Positions 9,112-16,716 of a DNA stretch of 64,000 bases are shown piece after piece. Position 1 is the first letter of the stretch; each line of letters starts with the position of its first letter. Below the pieces are notes generated by a model. It did not search any database. It was not told where the DNA came from and saw nothing but the letters and a program-made list of their open reading frames with translations. The position numbers and the translations under genes were made by a program. This DNA comes from CAVQWH01 sp963718685 (GTDB lineage Bacteria > Patescibacteriota > Saccharimonadia > Saccharimonadales > Saccharimonadaceae): assembly GCA_963718685.1 (NCBI GenBank), contig OY970356.1, forward strand, positions 682,001-746,000. The letters are read 5' to 3'.

Positions 9112-10308
9112 TTAGTTTTTTTGTGACACCTCGTAAGATGTCTGAGTTGATTTCTTACGAGCATCCGAAAACAAAGGTATAAGAATAACTATACTTACTA
9201 GCGACGCGCACCCAAGCGTGGCGAGTGAAACTTGGATACCAAAGGAATCAGTAATTAATCCAAAAAGGGGTGCGGCAAGAATGTAAAGAATTAGGTATGC
9301 TGTACTGCTGCCCGACAGAAAAGTGGCACGAAATTCTGAAGCTATGCGTTCATTTGTAAATGTATCAATGGCAACTGAGTAAAGCCCTCGGGCGAAAGAC
9401 ACAAACAAAAAGAAGGCAACAAGTAGTGCTGTGACAGATAAAGCTGGCATAAGCGCACCAACTGCGAGCATAATAGCAAGCAAAAGTAATACGCCCCTCA
9501 TAGGTAACTTCGCAAGAATATTATGTGTTTGCTGGGAAATTGCACCACGAGCTAAATAATCTATAGCCATAAGCGCTCCAAATATCGCACCCGCAAACCC
9601 AAGAGCATGCAAATAACCTTGAACAAGGAAAATTGATATTTGCCCAAGCACCGCAAAAACAGCACCAAACAAAAGAATGCGAAGTAGGTCTTTGTGCGTT
9701 CTAAACGGTGCTCTTAAAAGCGAAATAACACCAGAGGTTTGTTGCGTTTTTTTAGGATGACGGGCTGGCTCGCTCATAAGAAGCGGCAAGAATGAAATGC
9801 CAGCAAAAAATATAAAGTTAAGGAGCGGCGGGCTGCTAGAATTGAGCATTAGAGCAAAACCCCCAAGAAGTGACGCGCCAACGAATACATAGTACCCAAG
9901 AGCTTTGATCAAACCCCATTCGTACGGATAACGTTTTTCTTTGCCTTTTTCCTTTAGGGTGTCGTAGAGAAATGCTGAATTTGTGCCGGAGTGAAAACTG
10001 CTACCAATACCAGCGATTCCCCAAGCAAGCGCAAGAACGCCAAACCCGCCTCCAAACCACATAAGTGCATACGCTCCGGCACGTATCAGAGCGGACAAGA
10101 AAAGTACGTATCTCCTTTGCCATTTATCAGCTAAATATCCAGATGGCAACTCAAATACAAGCGACATAGTGCTAAAAATAGCGTTTAGCGAAAGAATCTC
10201 TGTCATTGAAAGACCTTTTGCTAAAAGAAACGGAACGAAAAAAATGATTACAAATAAATCACCAAACGCTACCGCCTCGTATATTCGAAAAGGAAGCAAT
10301 GACTTCAT
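9112..10308 (-). CDS. MFS transporter
   Basis: A 398-residue major facilitator with about twelve hydrophobic segments. It has the MFS loop 2-3 signature SGYLADKWQRRYVLF near residue 60. No substrate can be assigned. The family includes drug and small-metabolite exporters. A Ser/Thr-rich tail ends the protein. It lies directly downstream of the tRNA-Ser(CGA) unit array and upstream of pyrG, and no convincing ribosome site or leaderless promoter is seen for it. Confidence 0.9.
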   Translation of the reverse strand: MKSLLPFRIYEAVAFGDLFVIIFFVPFLLAKGLSMTEILSLNAIFSTMSLVFELPSGYLADKWQRRYVLFLSALIRAGAYALMWFGGGFGVLALAWGIAGIGSSFHSGTNSAFLYDTLKEKGKEKRYPYEWGLIKALGYYVFVGASLLGGFALMLNSSSPPLLNFIFFAGISFLPLLMSEPARHPKKTQQTSGVISLLRAPFRTHKDLLRILLFGAVFAVLGQISIFLVQGYLHALGFAGAIFGALMAIDYLARGAISQQTHNILAKLPMRGVLLLLAIMLAVGALMPALSVTALLVAFFLFVSFARGLYSVAIDTFTNERIASEFRATFLSGSSTAYLILYILAAPLFGLITDSFGIQVSLATLGCASLVSIVILIPLFSDARKKSTQTSYEVSQKN

Positions 10309-10395
10309 TACAAAAGATTTTTTACCGACATATTAATAAATAGAGTATAGCTAGTGTTACAGCTAGACTCAATGATTAAAACATAATGTCTCAGT

Positions 10396-10691
10396 TGGCG
10401 GAGAGGGTGGGATCGCTACGCTCTTCCGCTCAAACATGCTCGAAGCAAGCTTCTGCGCGTGTTTTCACTCCACCGAACGCCACGGTTGCGCCAGCTATGC
10501 TGTCGCCCGTGGGTTCAAACCTAGCCCAGAGCACTAAAAAACCAGACCAAAAGGTCTGGTTTTTTAGTGGCGGAGAGGGTGGGGTTCGCTTTGGTCGATA
10601 AATCTCCCAAAGTGCCTGGGAAGTCCACTGGACTTCCCGTTCAAATCCTATCAACAACTTGAAAAGCCCGGCTAAAGCCAGACTCTCAAGT
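10396..10691. repeat. Two tandem tRNA-3'-end-bearing units downstream of tRNA-Ser(CGA)
   Basis: This non-coding stretch holds two units, read on the minus strand away from the tRNA. Unit 1: hairpin 10656-10692, the box GTTCAAATCC at 10639-10648 (an inverted T-arm), hairpin 10618-10638, stem-loop 10589-10612 (CTTTG/CAAAG) and a copy of the tRNA 3' end with CCA at 10568-10586. Unit 2: perfect palindromic hairpin 10533-10568, inverted T-arm box 10513-10521, a fold-back of the tRNA's own T-stem, core hairpin 10432-10464, and another tRNA 3' end plus CCA at 10396-10413. ORFs crossing the area overlap the tRNA and look spurious. Confidence 0.7.
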
Positions 10692-10783
<92 letters not shown>

Positions 10784-10804
10784 GTATGGGTCCAGTATAC
10801 TGAT

Positions 10805-11035
10805 TTATTCTCCCATATGAGAGAATGTGGGAATTTTTGTTTCGTACCTTTTTCTTAGTTCCTCAAGTAAAACTTTTCGCTCATCATCAGACAGTTCAGG
10901 GTCAGCCTTTATCCTATCGGCAATTATCTCAACCTCTTCAGAAGTTAATCTTTTTTCATGAAACTGCAGGGCTGGCGGCCCAAACTCAGCCAGGCGCTGT
11001 TTCACTTCTTCAGCATTACCAGCAGGCTTTTCCAT
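10805..11035 (-). CDS. Small hypothetical protein
   Basis: A 76-residue, charged, largely helical protein without Cys, membrane segment or recognised motif. It contains TSEEVEIIADRIKADPELSDDERKVL-like helices that could pair as a small helical hairpin (only the pattern is seen). The ATG at 11035 is preferred over the one at 11056, because GAAGGAAG lies 7 nt before it. It stands alone between the ROK gene and tRNA-Ser(CGA). Confidence 0.65.
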   Translation of the reverse strand: MEKPAGNAEEVKQRLAEFGPPALQFHEKRLTSEEVEIIADRIKADPELSDDERKVLLEELRKRYETKIPTFSHMGE

Positions 11036-11116
11036 TTGTAAACTTCCTTCTCGCATATTTATTACTTATATACTATCATAATTAACTGTTCTTAACCACT
11101 GTAATATAGCAGTCTA

Positions 11117-12214
11117 CTAGTCAGTTGTAAGAGCAGCTAAAGCTGCGCCATCCAAGCAGGCGTTGGATCGAGGATCGCCGTAATCTTTTGTCATAATGAG
11201 AGTCGGGTTTTTGCCTAGAAAGGCTGCCAAAGTTTGCTCAACTCGTTTGCCGTAGTTGGGAAACTTAAAAGCCCCTCCATGGCCAACTATTGTGGTTTGA
11301 TCGTCAACTAAATCAATATCAAATGATCGTGCTGTGCCTGCTATCACATGAGCCAATACTACAGCTGAGTGTTCATACAGTTCACCAGCCAGTTCGTTGC
11401 CTTCTTTGTATAAATCTTCAATTTCTTTAGCAGATATGGATCCGCCGGTCAGTAACCTCCACTGCGCTTCAATACCACATTTATTAGCGCCCAGGTTTTC
11501 TAAACAAACATAAGAAGCCCCAAATAAACCGCATTCTGTTGATTGATTGTATACGTTAAGTTCAGGCTCGCCTTCAATATGCCCGGCTTCCGTAGCAAAA
11601 ATCACGCCTTCATGTAATACGGCCATGCCTATACCACTGCCATTAATTGGCAAAAGAACAGAAGAAGTTGGCTTTAAGCGACTAGCTTCTATAGATCCGC
11701 TTATGACGCCGGCCGGCCCGTCATTTACACAAGCCGCTAAAGTTGGCAGCAAGTTTGCAAAATCGCCATCATACCTTCGGACAAGCTCTTCTATAAATGT
11801 CTTAGATTTAGGTGTATCTGTCAGCGGTTTTGAGCCGTCCAAAGGCGTACCCCATGATACCCCGACGGGAATATCGTGACTTTGTGCAAATTGAGCGGTC
11901 TTTTCCAAACTTTCCATATATCCGGAGCCGTCATCGCTTTGCACATGGTCTTCAAACTCATCACTAACTACCAAGACACCGTTTTGCACTACAAAAAGTT
12001 TTGTGGTTCCTTTATCACCACCAAAATCTGCCCCGATTACTTTTTGGCCCTCTTTAGCTTTTAGCTTTTCTAGAGCACTTGCTGGATCGAACTCCATTAA
12101 CCTAACGGCGTGTATACTTTTCTTATCAAATCTAGCAAGTTGCCTTTCTAAAAGTAAGGCCGGCTCGCGCTCCGTCAGAGGGACGGGTTTTTTAATACCA
12201 GCAATTTTTTCCAT
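11117..12214 (-). CDS. ROK family sugar kinase-like protein
   Basis: A 365-residue protein of the ROK (repressor, ORF, kinase) family. The phosphate-binding motif GADFGGDKGTTK is near residue 80, the ROK signature EAGHIEGEP is in the second half, and the Cys-containing ECGLFGASYVCLEN segment corresponds to the zinc-binding region of glucokinases. No DNA-binding domain is present, so a cytosolic glucokinase or other hexose kinase is more likely than a repressor. The sugar is not determined. TGTAATACT ends 6 nt before the ATG, suggesting a leaderless transcript. Confidence 0.85.
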   Translation of the reverse strand: MEKIAGIKKPVPLTEREPALLLERQLARFDKKSIHAVRLMEFDPASALEKLKAKEGQKVIGADFGGDKGTTKLFVVQNGVLVVSDEFEDHVQSDDGSGYMESLEKTAQFAQSHDIPVGVSWGTPLDGSKPLTDTPKSKTFIEELVRRYDGDFANLLPTLAACVNDGPAGVISGSIEASRLKPTSSVLLPINGSGIGMAVLHEGVIFATEAGHIEGEPELNVYNQSTECGLFGASYVCLENLGANKCGIEAQWRLLTGGSISAKEIEDLYKEGNELAGELYEHSAVVLAHVIAGTARSFDIDLVDDQTTIVGHGGAFKFPNYGKRVEQTLAAFLGKNPTLIMTKDYGDPRSNACLDGAALAALTTD

Positions 12215-12250
12215 GAATTAAGTATTACATAATATATAAACTTTACAATA

Positions 12251-12721
12251 CTAGGGTGTATGAAAGTTGTATGAAAGTCGATTGTATTCTTTAGTATCGT
12301 AAACTTTCTCGCCCGCCTTATTCCACAGAGCAAAATGCTTTAGGCCAACGTCAAGTGCCAGGCGGCTGCATTCCGTACAAAAAGGCTCGCCGGCATCTGT
12401 AAAATTGCCGTTTTCATCTATGCGCATGAAATATAGTGTTGAATCTTTTATTGCATCTGGGTGTTTTTTCAAAGCATCCGCCATAGCTCTCCATTCGGCA
12501 TGAACACAGCAGGTTTTGTCATATTTTGGTTTTTTTGAGTAATCGTATTCTTGTTCGCACATGCGATTTTCTTCGTCGTTACCAGGCGGAGAGTTATAGC
12601 CTTCCCCTATAATTTTATTGTTCTTTACAATCACCGCGCCACAACGAGCGCGCAGGCAAGTAGCTTGCTTGGCAACTTCAGCCGCACTTTGAAAGAATTT
12701 ATTCTGCACTAAGTTGGGCAC
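12251..12721 (-). CDS. dCMP deaminase-like (ComEB family) zinc deaminase
   Basis: A cytidine/deoxycytidylate deaminase-fold enzyme of about 156 residues. The catalytic zinc site is complete: HAEWRA (His ligand and proton-shuttle Glu) and FCTEC (two Cys ligands). The insert with additional Cys/His (RARCG, CEQEYDYSK, TCCVHAE) is typical of dCMP deaminases. It would supply dUMP for dTMP synthesis. Several in-frame starts overlap the pilin 3' end; the GTG at 12721 is chosen because GGTGGAG lies 9 nt upstream, while an ATG at 12745 is also possible. The overlap with the pilin gene suggests coupled translation. Confidence 0.85.
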   Translation of the reverse strand: MPNLVQNKFFQSAAEVAKQATCLRARCGAVIVKNNKIIGEGYNSPPGNDEENRMCEQEYDYSKKPKYDKTCCVHAEWRAMADALKKHPDAIKDSTLYFMRIDENGNFTDAGEPFCTECSRLALDVGLKHFALWNKAGEKVYDTKEYNRLSYNFHTP

Positions 12722-13262
12722 GACAATATACTCCACCTGTAGCATCTAACTGACTAAGATATTCTGTGCCGGCTATAGGCGGGCACGTAGTAGTTCCCTG
12801 CACAACATACCCGAGAGTTGCTGTGTCGCCTCCGCCCGTTCCGTCATAAAGCAAACCGCGAAGCCATGTTCCACCTGGATCGCCTACTGCTTGAAAATCC
12901 GGTGTAGGTAGATTACCACTACTAAGATATGGCGATACAGCCGATGTCATAGAAGATCTATAGGCGTACCCGCCACCCGAATAACAAGTACCCGTATTAC
13001 TGTCATTGTAGCCGACAGGATAAGTATTGCTACCCAAACAAACTCCATAAATTTGAGGAAAAACACCATTCTCAGCTTGATATTCGTGAAAGGCCAATGC
13101 CCACTGACGGGCAGCATAAAGAGTTTTGGTGTTAGCGGTTTTTTGTTGTACGCCCTGATAACTAATAATAGCCAGAGTGGCTAAAATAGCGATGACCACA
13201 ATAACTATAAGCAGCTCGACTATAGTAAAGCCTTTAGAGTTACGTTTTTTTGCTTTAAACAT
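12699..13262 (-). CDS. Type IV pilin-like protein
   Basis: A pseudopilin of about 187 residues. The class III leader ends KRNSKG before FTIVELLIV, with the conserved Gly at -1 and Glu at +5, followed by a hydrophobic helix and an extracellular domain rich in Gly, Ser, Thr and Tyr with cysteine pairs (GVCLGS, TGTCYS, TTCPP, VYCRA). It would be processed by a prepilin peptidase and built into a type IV pilus or pseudopilus for adhesion, twitching or DNA uptake. The ATG at 13262 is chosen because the leader then has the right length. No other pilus gene is adjacent. Confidence 0.9.
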   Translation of the reverse strand: MFKAKKRNSKGFTIVELLIVIVVIAILATLAIISYQGVQQKTANTKTLYAARQWALAFHEYQAENGVFPQIYGVCLGSNTYPVGYNDSNTGTCYSGGGYAYRSSMTSAVSPYLSSGNLPTPDFQAVGDPGGTWLRGLLYDGTGGGDTATLGYVVQGTTTCPPIAGTEYLSQLDATGGVYCRAQLSAE

Positions 13263-13326
13263 TATCTTTTTAAGTATAGAGAAAGCTGGGTTTAAGAACA
13301 AATTGTTAGCGATGTTTGCAAGAAAA

Positions 13327-13605
13327 TTAGCTATAAATCATTATGCCAGCTACAACTAGCCCGTCTACTAAAATCCACATGGCATTATTAATAATCAGCG
13401 GTTTAATGTTGAAAACCAGCCCATAAATAAAGTTGCTAGCATTAAAGATTAGCAACATTACCCAGGTTATAAGCGAGACATCCTGCGCAGAATGCTTTTC
13501 AAAAATATGGACAATTTGTGGGAACACCATTAAAGGCTGAATTACAGCAACAACCAAAGCGATTTCTAGAATTTCTTTTTTAGTTTTTTTGCTTGTTTTT
13601 ATCAT
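13327..13605 (-). CDS. SemiSWEET / PQ-loop family membrane protein
   Basis: A 92-residue protein with three transmembrane helices. Helix 1 carries the PQ motif (QPLMVFPQIVHIF), followed by SAQDVSLITWVM, the hallmark of SemiSWEET and PQ-loop proteins. SemiSWEETs form dimers that pass sugars through the membrane. A sugar substrate fits the family but is not shown by the sequence. TGCTATAAT ends 8 nt before the ATG. Confidence 0.82.
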   Translation of the reverse strand: MIKTSKKTKKEILEIALVVAVIQPLMVFPQIVHIFEKHSAQDVSLITWVMLLIFNASNFIYGLVFNIKPLIINNAMWILVDGLVVAGIMIYS

Positions 13606-13731
13606 TTCACCTAATTATAGCAAAAGAGAAATCGTCAGTTATAAAGTTATTCGCCAATCGAATCTTTGCCGTAATAAGAGTGGGCTTCTATGGTTACTGT
13701 TTAGCTCTCCATATTTAGTTACTTGACCCGT

Positions 13732-14238
13732 CTACGTAGAAGGGAGTGAGCTTGTAGTCGGACCAACTTTGTTCAACACTTTCAAGCTCCACTTACAGCC
13801 AGAACCAACTAATATCTTAAACGTCCCAGCTTTGCTGGCTTGCTCGGTGCCGGAAGCTTTTGGATACTTGCTGGCAATACTAACATCTTCCACTACACTA
13901 CCACTATAAGCGTTCACATAATCAGCTTTACCATTCGGATCTTCAACTATAACTACAAAAGTTGGTTTTTTACCTGCCTTTGTACAATCGTAGCTCCACT
14001 TATATCCCCATTTGTTTGATGTGGCGGTAAATACTTTTGTATGGTACCCATGTGCGTCTAGTTTGGGGTTAGTGTCATCCCGACTCACTGATAGCAGAAT
14101 GTTTGATTTTGACGCAGCAATTGGTTTTGAATGATGATAGGTTGCGAGGAGTACTATGACGACAATGATTGCTATAACTCCCAAGATTATAAGGTTCAGT
14201 AAATTCGGAGCCAATTTTTTTACTTGTGATCGTTTCAT
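13732..14238 (-). CDS. Membrane-anchored hypothetical protein
   Basis: A 168-residue protein: a basic N-terminus, one transmembrane segment (NLIILGVIAIIVVIVLLA), then an extracytoplasmic domain of about 125 residues with two Cys (YDCTK and GSGCKW) that may form a disulphide. The domain has a repeated W-x-Y/L pattern (WGYKWSYDC, GCKWSLKV) and looks beta-rich. I do not recognise the family. GGAAG lies before the ATG. Confidence 0.75.
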   Translation of the reverse strand: MKRSQVKKLAPNLLNLIILGVIAIIVVIVLLATYHHSKPIAASKSNILLSVSRDDTNPKLDAHGYHTKVFTATSNKWGYKWSYDCTKAGKKPTFVVIVEDPNGKADYVNAYSGSVVEDVSIASKYPKASGTEQASKAGTFKILVGSGCKWSLKVLNKVGPTTSSLPST

Positions 14239-14337
14239 GCTGTAAACTTCCTATTCGCAACTTACACTAGCATTGGTAGCGTATTGAGTACCTTGGTGTG
14301 TAATAGTTATATTATCACTAAAGTTCCATGCATCGCC

Positions 14338-14604
14338 AGGCTAGCGGCCTAGCCTTGCTCACTTGACGGTTCAAATCCTAGCTCGAACACGAGCAGTAAT
14401 TTAATACCACCTCTTGCGAGGTGGTATTAAATTACTTCTGGTACACCCGACAGGATATCGTCCGCCAGCCGGCGGACTCCTCCGCTTAAAAGTGCTCGGA
14501 GTAAACTCCTGTGCGCTTTTTCGCTCCGCCGAACCTTACAGGTTCTCGCATACTTTCAGTATGCTACCAAATAAAACACCCCACGCGAGGTGGGGAATTT
14601 TATT
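14338..14604. repeat. tRNA-3'-end-bearing unit array downstream of tRNA-Arg(GCG)
   Basis: Read from the tRNA outward (minus strand): hairpin terminator 14570-14604; a hairpin GAACCT/AGGTTC that folds back the tRNA's own T-stem; core hairpin 14488-14520; a GGCGGACGAT-rich palindrome; and a copy of the last 18 nt of tRNA-Arg including CCA at 14439-14456. A second unit follows: a perfect palindrome 14396-14435, the inverted T-arm box GTTCAAATCC at 14369-14378, and hairpin 14338-14355, after which the unit fades out without a CCA end. No ORF here is credible. Confidence 0.7.
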
Positions 14605-14681
14605 TGGTACACCCGACAGGATTCGAACCTGTGGCCTCTGGCTCCGCAAGCCAACGCTCTATCCAGCTGAGCTACGGGTGC
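14605..14681 (-). tRNA. tRNA-Arg(GCG)
   Basis: A 77-nt tRNA with encoded CCA. The acceptor stem GCACCCG pairs with CGGGTGT (a G-U first pair). The anticodon stem TTGGC/GCCAG encloses the loop TTGCGGA, giving anticodon GCG. The T-arm is CAGGTTCGAATCCTG. Most bacteria read CGU/CGC with an ACG anticodon modified to inosine, so a G34 version is uncommon. Confidence 0.93.
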
Positions 14682-14905
14682 TCGTCGGTGCACATTTTGC
14701 TTAGTCGCTTTACCTAAAAACAGTAAACTTCCTTTGCTCCATGGCACCTCCTCTTGCAATCACAAACAGCGTAAAAACAAGTGTTACGCTTGGTTTGTGT
14801 TGCATACCTAGAATAAATTCTAGGTTATCAATTATAAGGTGCTTTCTCATAACAAACTAAACGCTTGAAAAGAACAGGGGTTATTGTAACAAAAAACCCT
14901 TTGGG
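14682..14905. other. Intergenic region with inverted repeats
   Basis: About 220 bases without a credible gene, between a membrane-protein gene and tRNA-Arg (both minus strand). It holds a two-part stem, CACAAAC/GTTTGTG with AGCGTAA/TTACGCT, at about 14761-14799, and the palindrome CCTAGAA/TTCTAGG at about 14808-14825. Both could act as transcription terminators for the upstream gene, although neither has a strong T tract. Confidence 0.45.
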
Positions 14906-15520
14906 TTACAAACGTATGTTGTGCGACAGCTTATCAGCAAAGTCCGGTTCAATCTGCCTCATTGGTAGATAATGACCTAATATATCAACTATTTTTTCGC
15001 CATCCTGCTCTGCAAAATACACTTCAGTTAATGGCGCAAAGCGCTTGGTTGGAATCAATCTGACTGAGAAAAACGAGCCTGTCTGTAAAACTCCAAAAGC
15101 CTTAAACTCGCCAAAAGCATGAAACTTTTGCCCGATATGCAGACCCTTGCTGCTAATTGTATAACGCAGCACCTGCGGCGGCCGGCGGCTGTACACTAGG
15201 GCTGCAATAGTCATGACCACCAGTAAAATAGCAAATGTCCATGAATTAAGTACAAAAAACGCTAAGGCAGCTAACCCAAACCCAATAACAACTAAGGCGA
15301 TATACCAAAATGGCGAGCGATTATGATGAATGTATTCTGAAGCTTCCCAACTCACTAAACTGTCGTCAGAGCTAGCGTCAGAAGACGGCTGAAATGTTTC
15401 TTTGTGAGGCGAAACAACAGCTTGAGCAGCTTCCTGGTTAGCTGGCTCAGGTTGAGCACTCGCCTGCTGGCTCGGGTTTTCCCCTGGTTGCCAATAGTTT
15501 TGCTGGTTATCCTGTTGCAT
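14906..15520 (-). CDS. Conserved membrane protein of unknown function
   Basis: A 204-residue protein. A Gln/Pro/Ala-rich disordered N-terminus of about 65 residues is followed by two adjacent transmembrane segments (about 70-115), then a cytosolic beta-rich domain (VLRYTISSKGLHIGQKFHAF and onward) resembling a PH-like fold. The layout is common in Patescibacteria, but no function is known to me. TGTTATACT ends 6 nt before the ATG, so the transcript is probably leaderless. Confidence 0.75.
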   Translation of the reverse strand: MQQDNQQNYWQPGENPSQQASAQPEPANQEAAQAVVSPHKETFQPSSDASSDDSLVSWEASEYIHHNRSPFWYIALVVIGFGLAALAFFVLNSWTFAILLVVMTIAALVYSRRPPQVLRYTISSKGLHIGQKFHAFGEFKAFGVLQTGSFFSVRLIPTKRFAPLTEVYFAEQDGEKIVDILGHYLPMRQIEPDFADKLSHNIRL

Positions 15521-15668
15521 AGGTTTAGTATAACATTAGCGAATTAAAAAAGTTCAGCTAAACCTTAGGCTGCAAATAAAAGCGAAGTGCAGCCCAAAAA
15601 TCGCTTGCTACTTAAGGTTTGGTGGGATAAATGGGGAGATATCGTCTATTTTACTCATCTTAAACAAA

Positions 15669-15836
15669 GGGGGAGATAGCGGCCTTCGGCCTTCTCCGCT
15701 TAAAAGTGCTCGGAATAAATTCCTGCGCGCTTTTTCACTCCGCCGAACTCCCGCGTCGCGCCAGCAAGCTGTCGCCGCGGGAGTTCAAGCCTACCCACAT
15801 CAAATAAAAAATTGACCAAATGGTCAGTTTTTTATT
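15669..15836. repeat. tRNA-3'-end-bearing unit downstream of tRNA-Ser(GCT)
   Basis: One unit, read from the tRNA outward: hairpin terminator 15802-15837 with T tracts on both strands; inverted T-arm box GTTCAAGCC at 15783-15791; a long fold-back 15745-15786 in which the tRNA's own T-stem half (CGCGGGAGTTC) faces an inverted copy of itself around an inner hairpin; the core hairpin 15702-15734; and a degraded copy of the tRNA 3' half (GGGGGAGAT on the plus strand, 15669-15677) that has lost CCA. The adjoining 15560-15620 stretch is also able to fold (AAACCTTA with TAAGGTTT). Confidence 0.65.
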
Positions 15837-15929
15837 TGGCGGAGGAGGGGAGATTCGAACTCCCGCGCCAGGTTTCCCCGACCTAACGATTTAGCAAACC
15901 GTCCCCTTCAGCCACTTGGGTACTCCTCC
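15837..15929 (-). tRNA. tRNA-Ser(GCT)
   Basis: A 93-nt class II tRNA with encoded CCA. The acceptor stem is GGAGGAG/CTCCTCC. The anticodon stem ACGGT/ATCGT closes TTGCTAA, giving anticodon GCU (reads AGC/AGU). It has a long variable arm and the T-arm GGGAGTTCGAATCTCCC. Confidence 0.96.
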
Positions 15930-15975
15930 GTATCTTGGCTATTATACCCTGTTAAATTAAAAAAGTCAGGGTAAA

Positions 15976-16716
15976 TTACTTTGTCGAACGTCGTAGCGTC
16001 AGCGCACCAAGCACGATAGCTACCACCACACACCCCAGAACTATGAACAAGTCCCGCCAGCTTTGAGAGCTAACGCTAGTTTCTACTGCCACGTTTTGCA
16101 GCGCCTGCACAGCATAAGTCATTGGCAAAGCATGGGCAATGCCACTGAGCAGATCCGACATTTTATCCAGTGGCACAAGCAACCCGCAAACTAAAAGCTG
16201 CGGGAAAATTACCGCTGGCATAAATTGCACTGCCTGAAATTCATTGCTTGCAAAAACGCTAAAAAATAACCCGAGAGCCATACCAAGCAAGGCGTCAGCT
16301 ACGCTGACAGAAATCAAAAACCAAATCGGCCCGGCAATATCTAAGCCCAAAAATGTTAAGGCTACAAAACTTGCCAACAAGGCCTGCAAAATTGCCAAAA
16401 TACCGAATGCAAAGGCGTAACCAAGTAGCAGGTCAAGCTTGGCTATAGGTGTAGCTAGAACACGCTCTAAAGTTCCGCTGGTGCGCTCGCGAAGCGTAGC
16501 AATCGAAGTGATCAAAAACATGATAATAAGTGGAAAAATTGCCAAAAGCGCCGGGCCGATTTGGTCAAAAATTACTGAATTATTTGAATAAACCCAAGCG
16601 AGCAAACTAAGCAACACGCACGGTAAAAGAAAGATAAGGGCTATAGTGCGTGGGTCATGAGACAGCTGCAAAAGAACTCTTTTGGTAGTGCTAAAAGTCG
16701 CTTTAAAGTGATACAT
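15976..16716 (-). CDS. ABC-2 type transporter permease
   Basis: A 246-residue integral membrane protein with six hydrophobic segments and the ABC-2 signature region (SIATLRERTSGTLERVLATP) in the first cytosolic loop. It overlaps the ATP-binding gene by 1 nt (TGATG), so the two form one exporter. Family members export drugs, polysaccharides or act in resistance; the substrate is unknown. Confidence 0.92.
   Translation of the reverse strand: MYHFKATFSTTKRVLLQLSHDPRTIALIFLLPCVLLSLLAWVYSNNSVIFDQIGPALLAIFPLIIMFLITSIATLRERTSGTLERVLATPIAKLDLLLGYAFAFGILAILQALLASFVALTFLGLDIAGPIWFLISVSVADALLGMALGLFFSVFASNEFQAVQFMPAVIFPQLLVCGLLVPLDKMSDLLSGIAHALPMTYAVQALQNVAVETSVSSQSWRDLFIVLGCVVVAIVLGALTLRRSTK

Noticed and set aside
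12699..12745. Pilin and deaminase overlap as an error
   Set aside because: Internal GTG starts at 12721 or 12709 shorten the overlap to a normal coupled arrangement, so no sequencing fault is needed.
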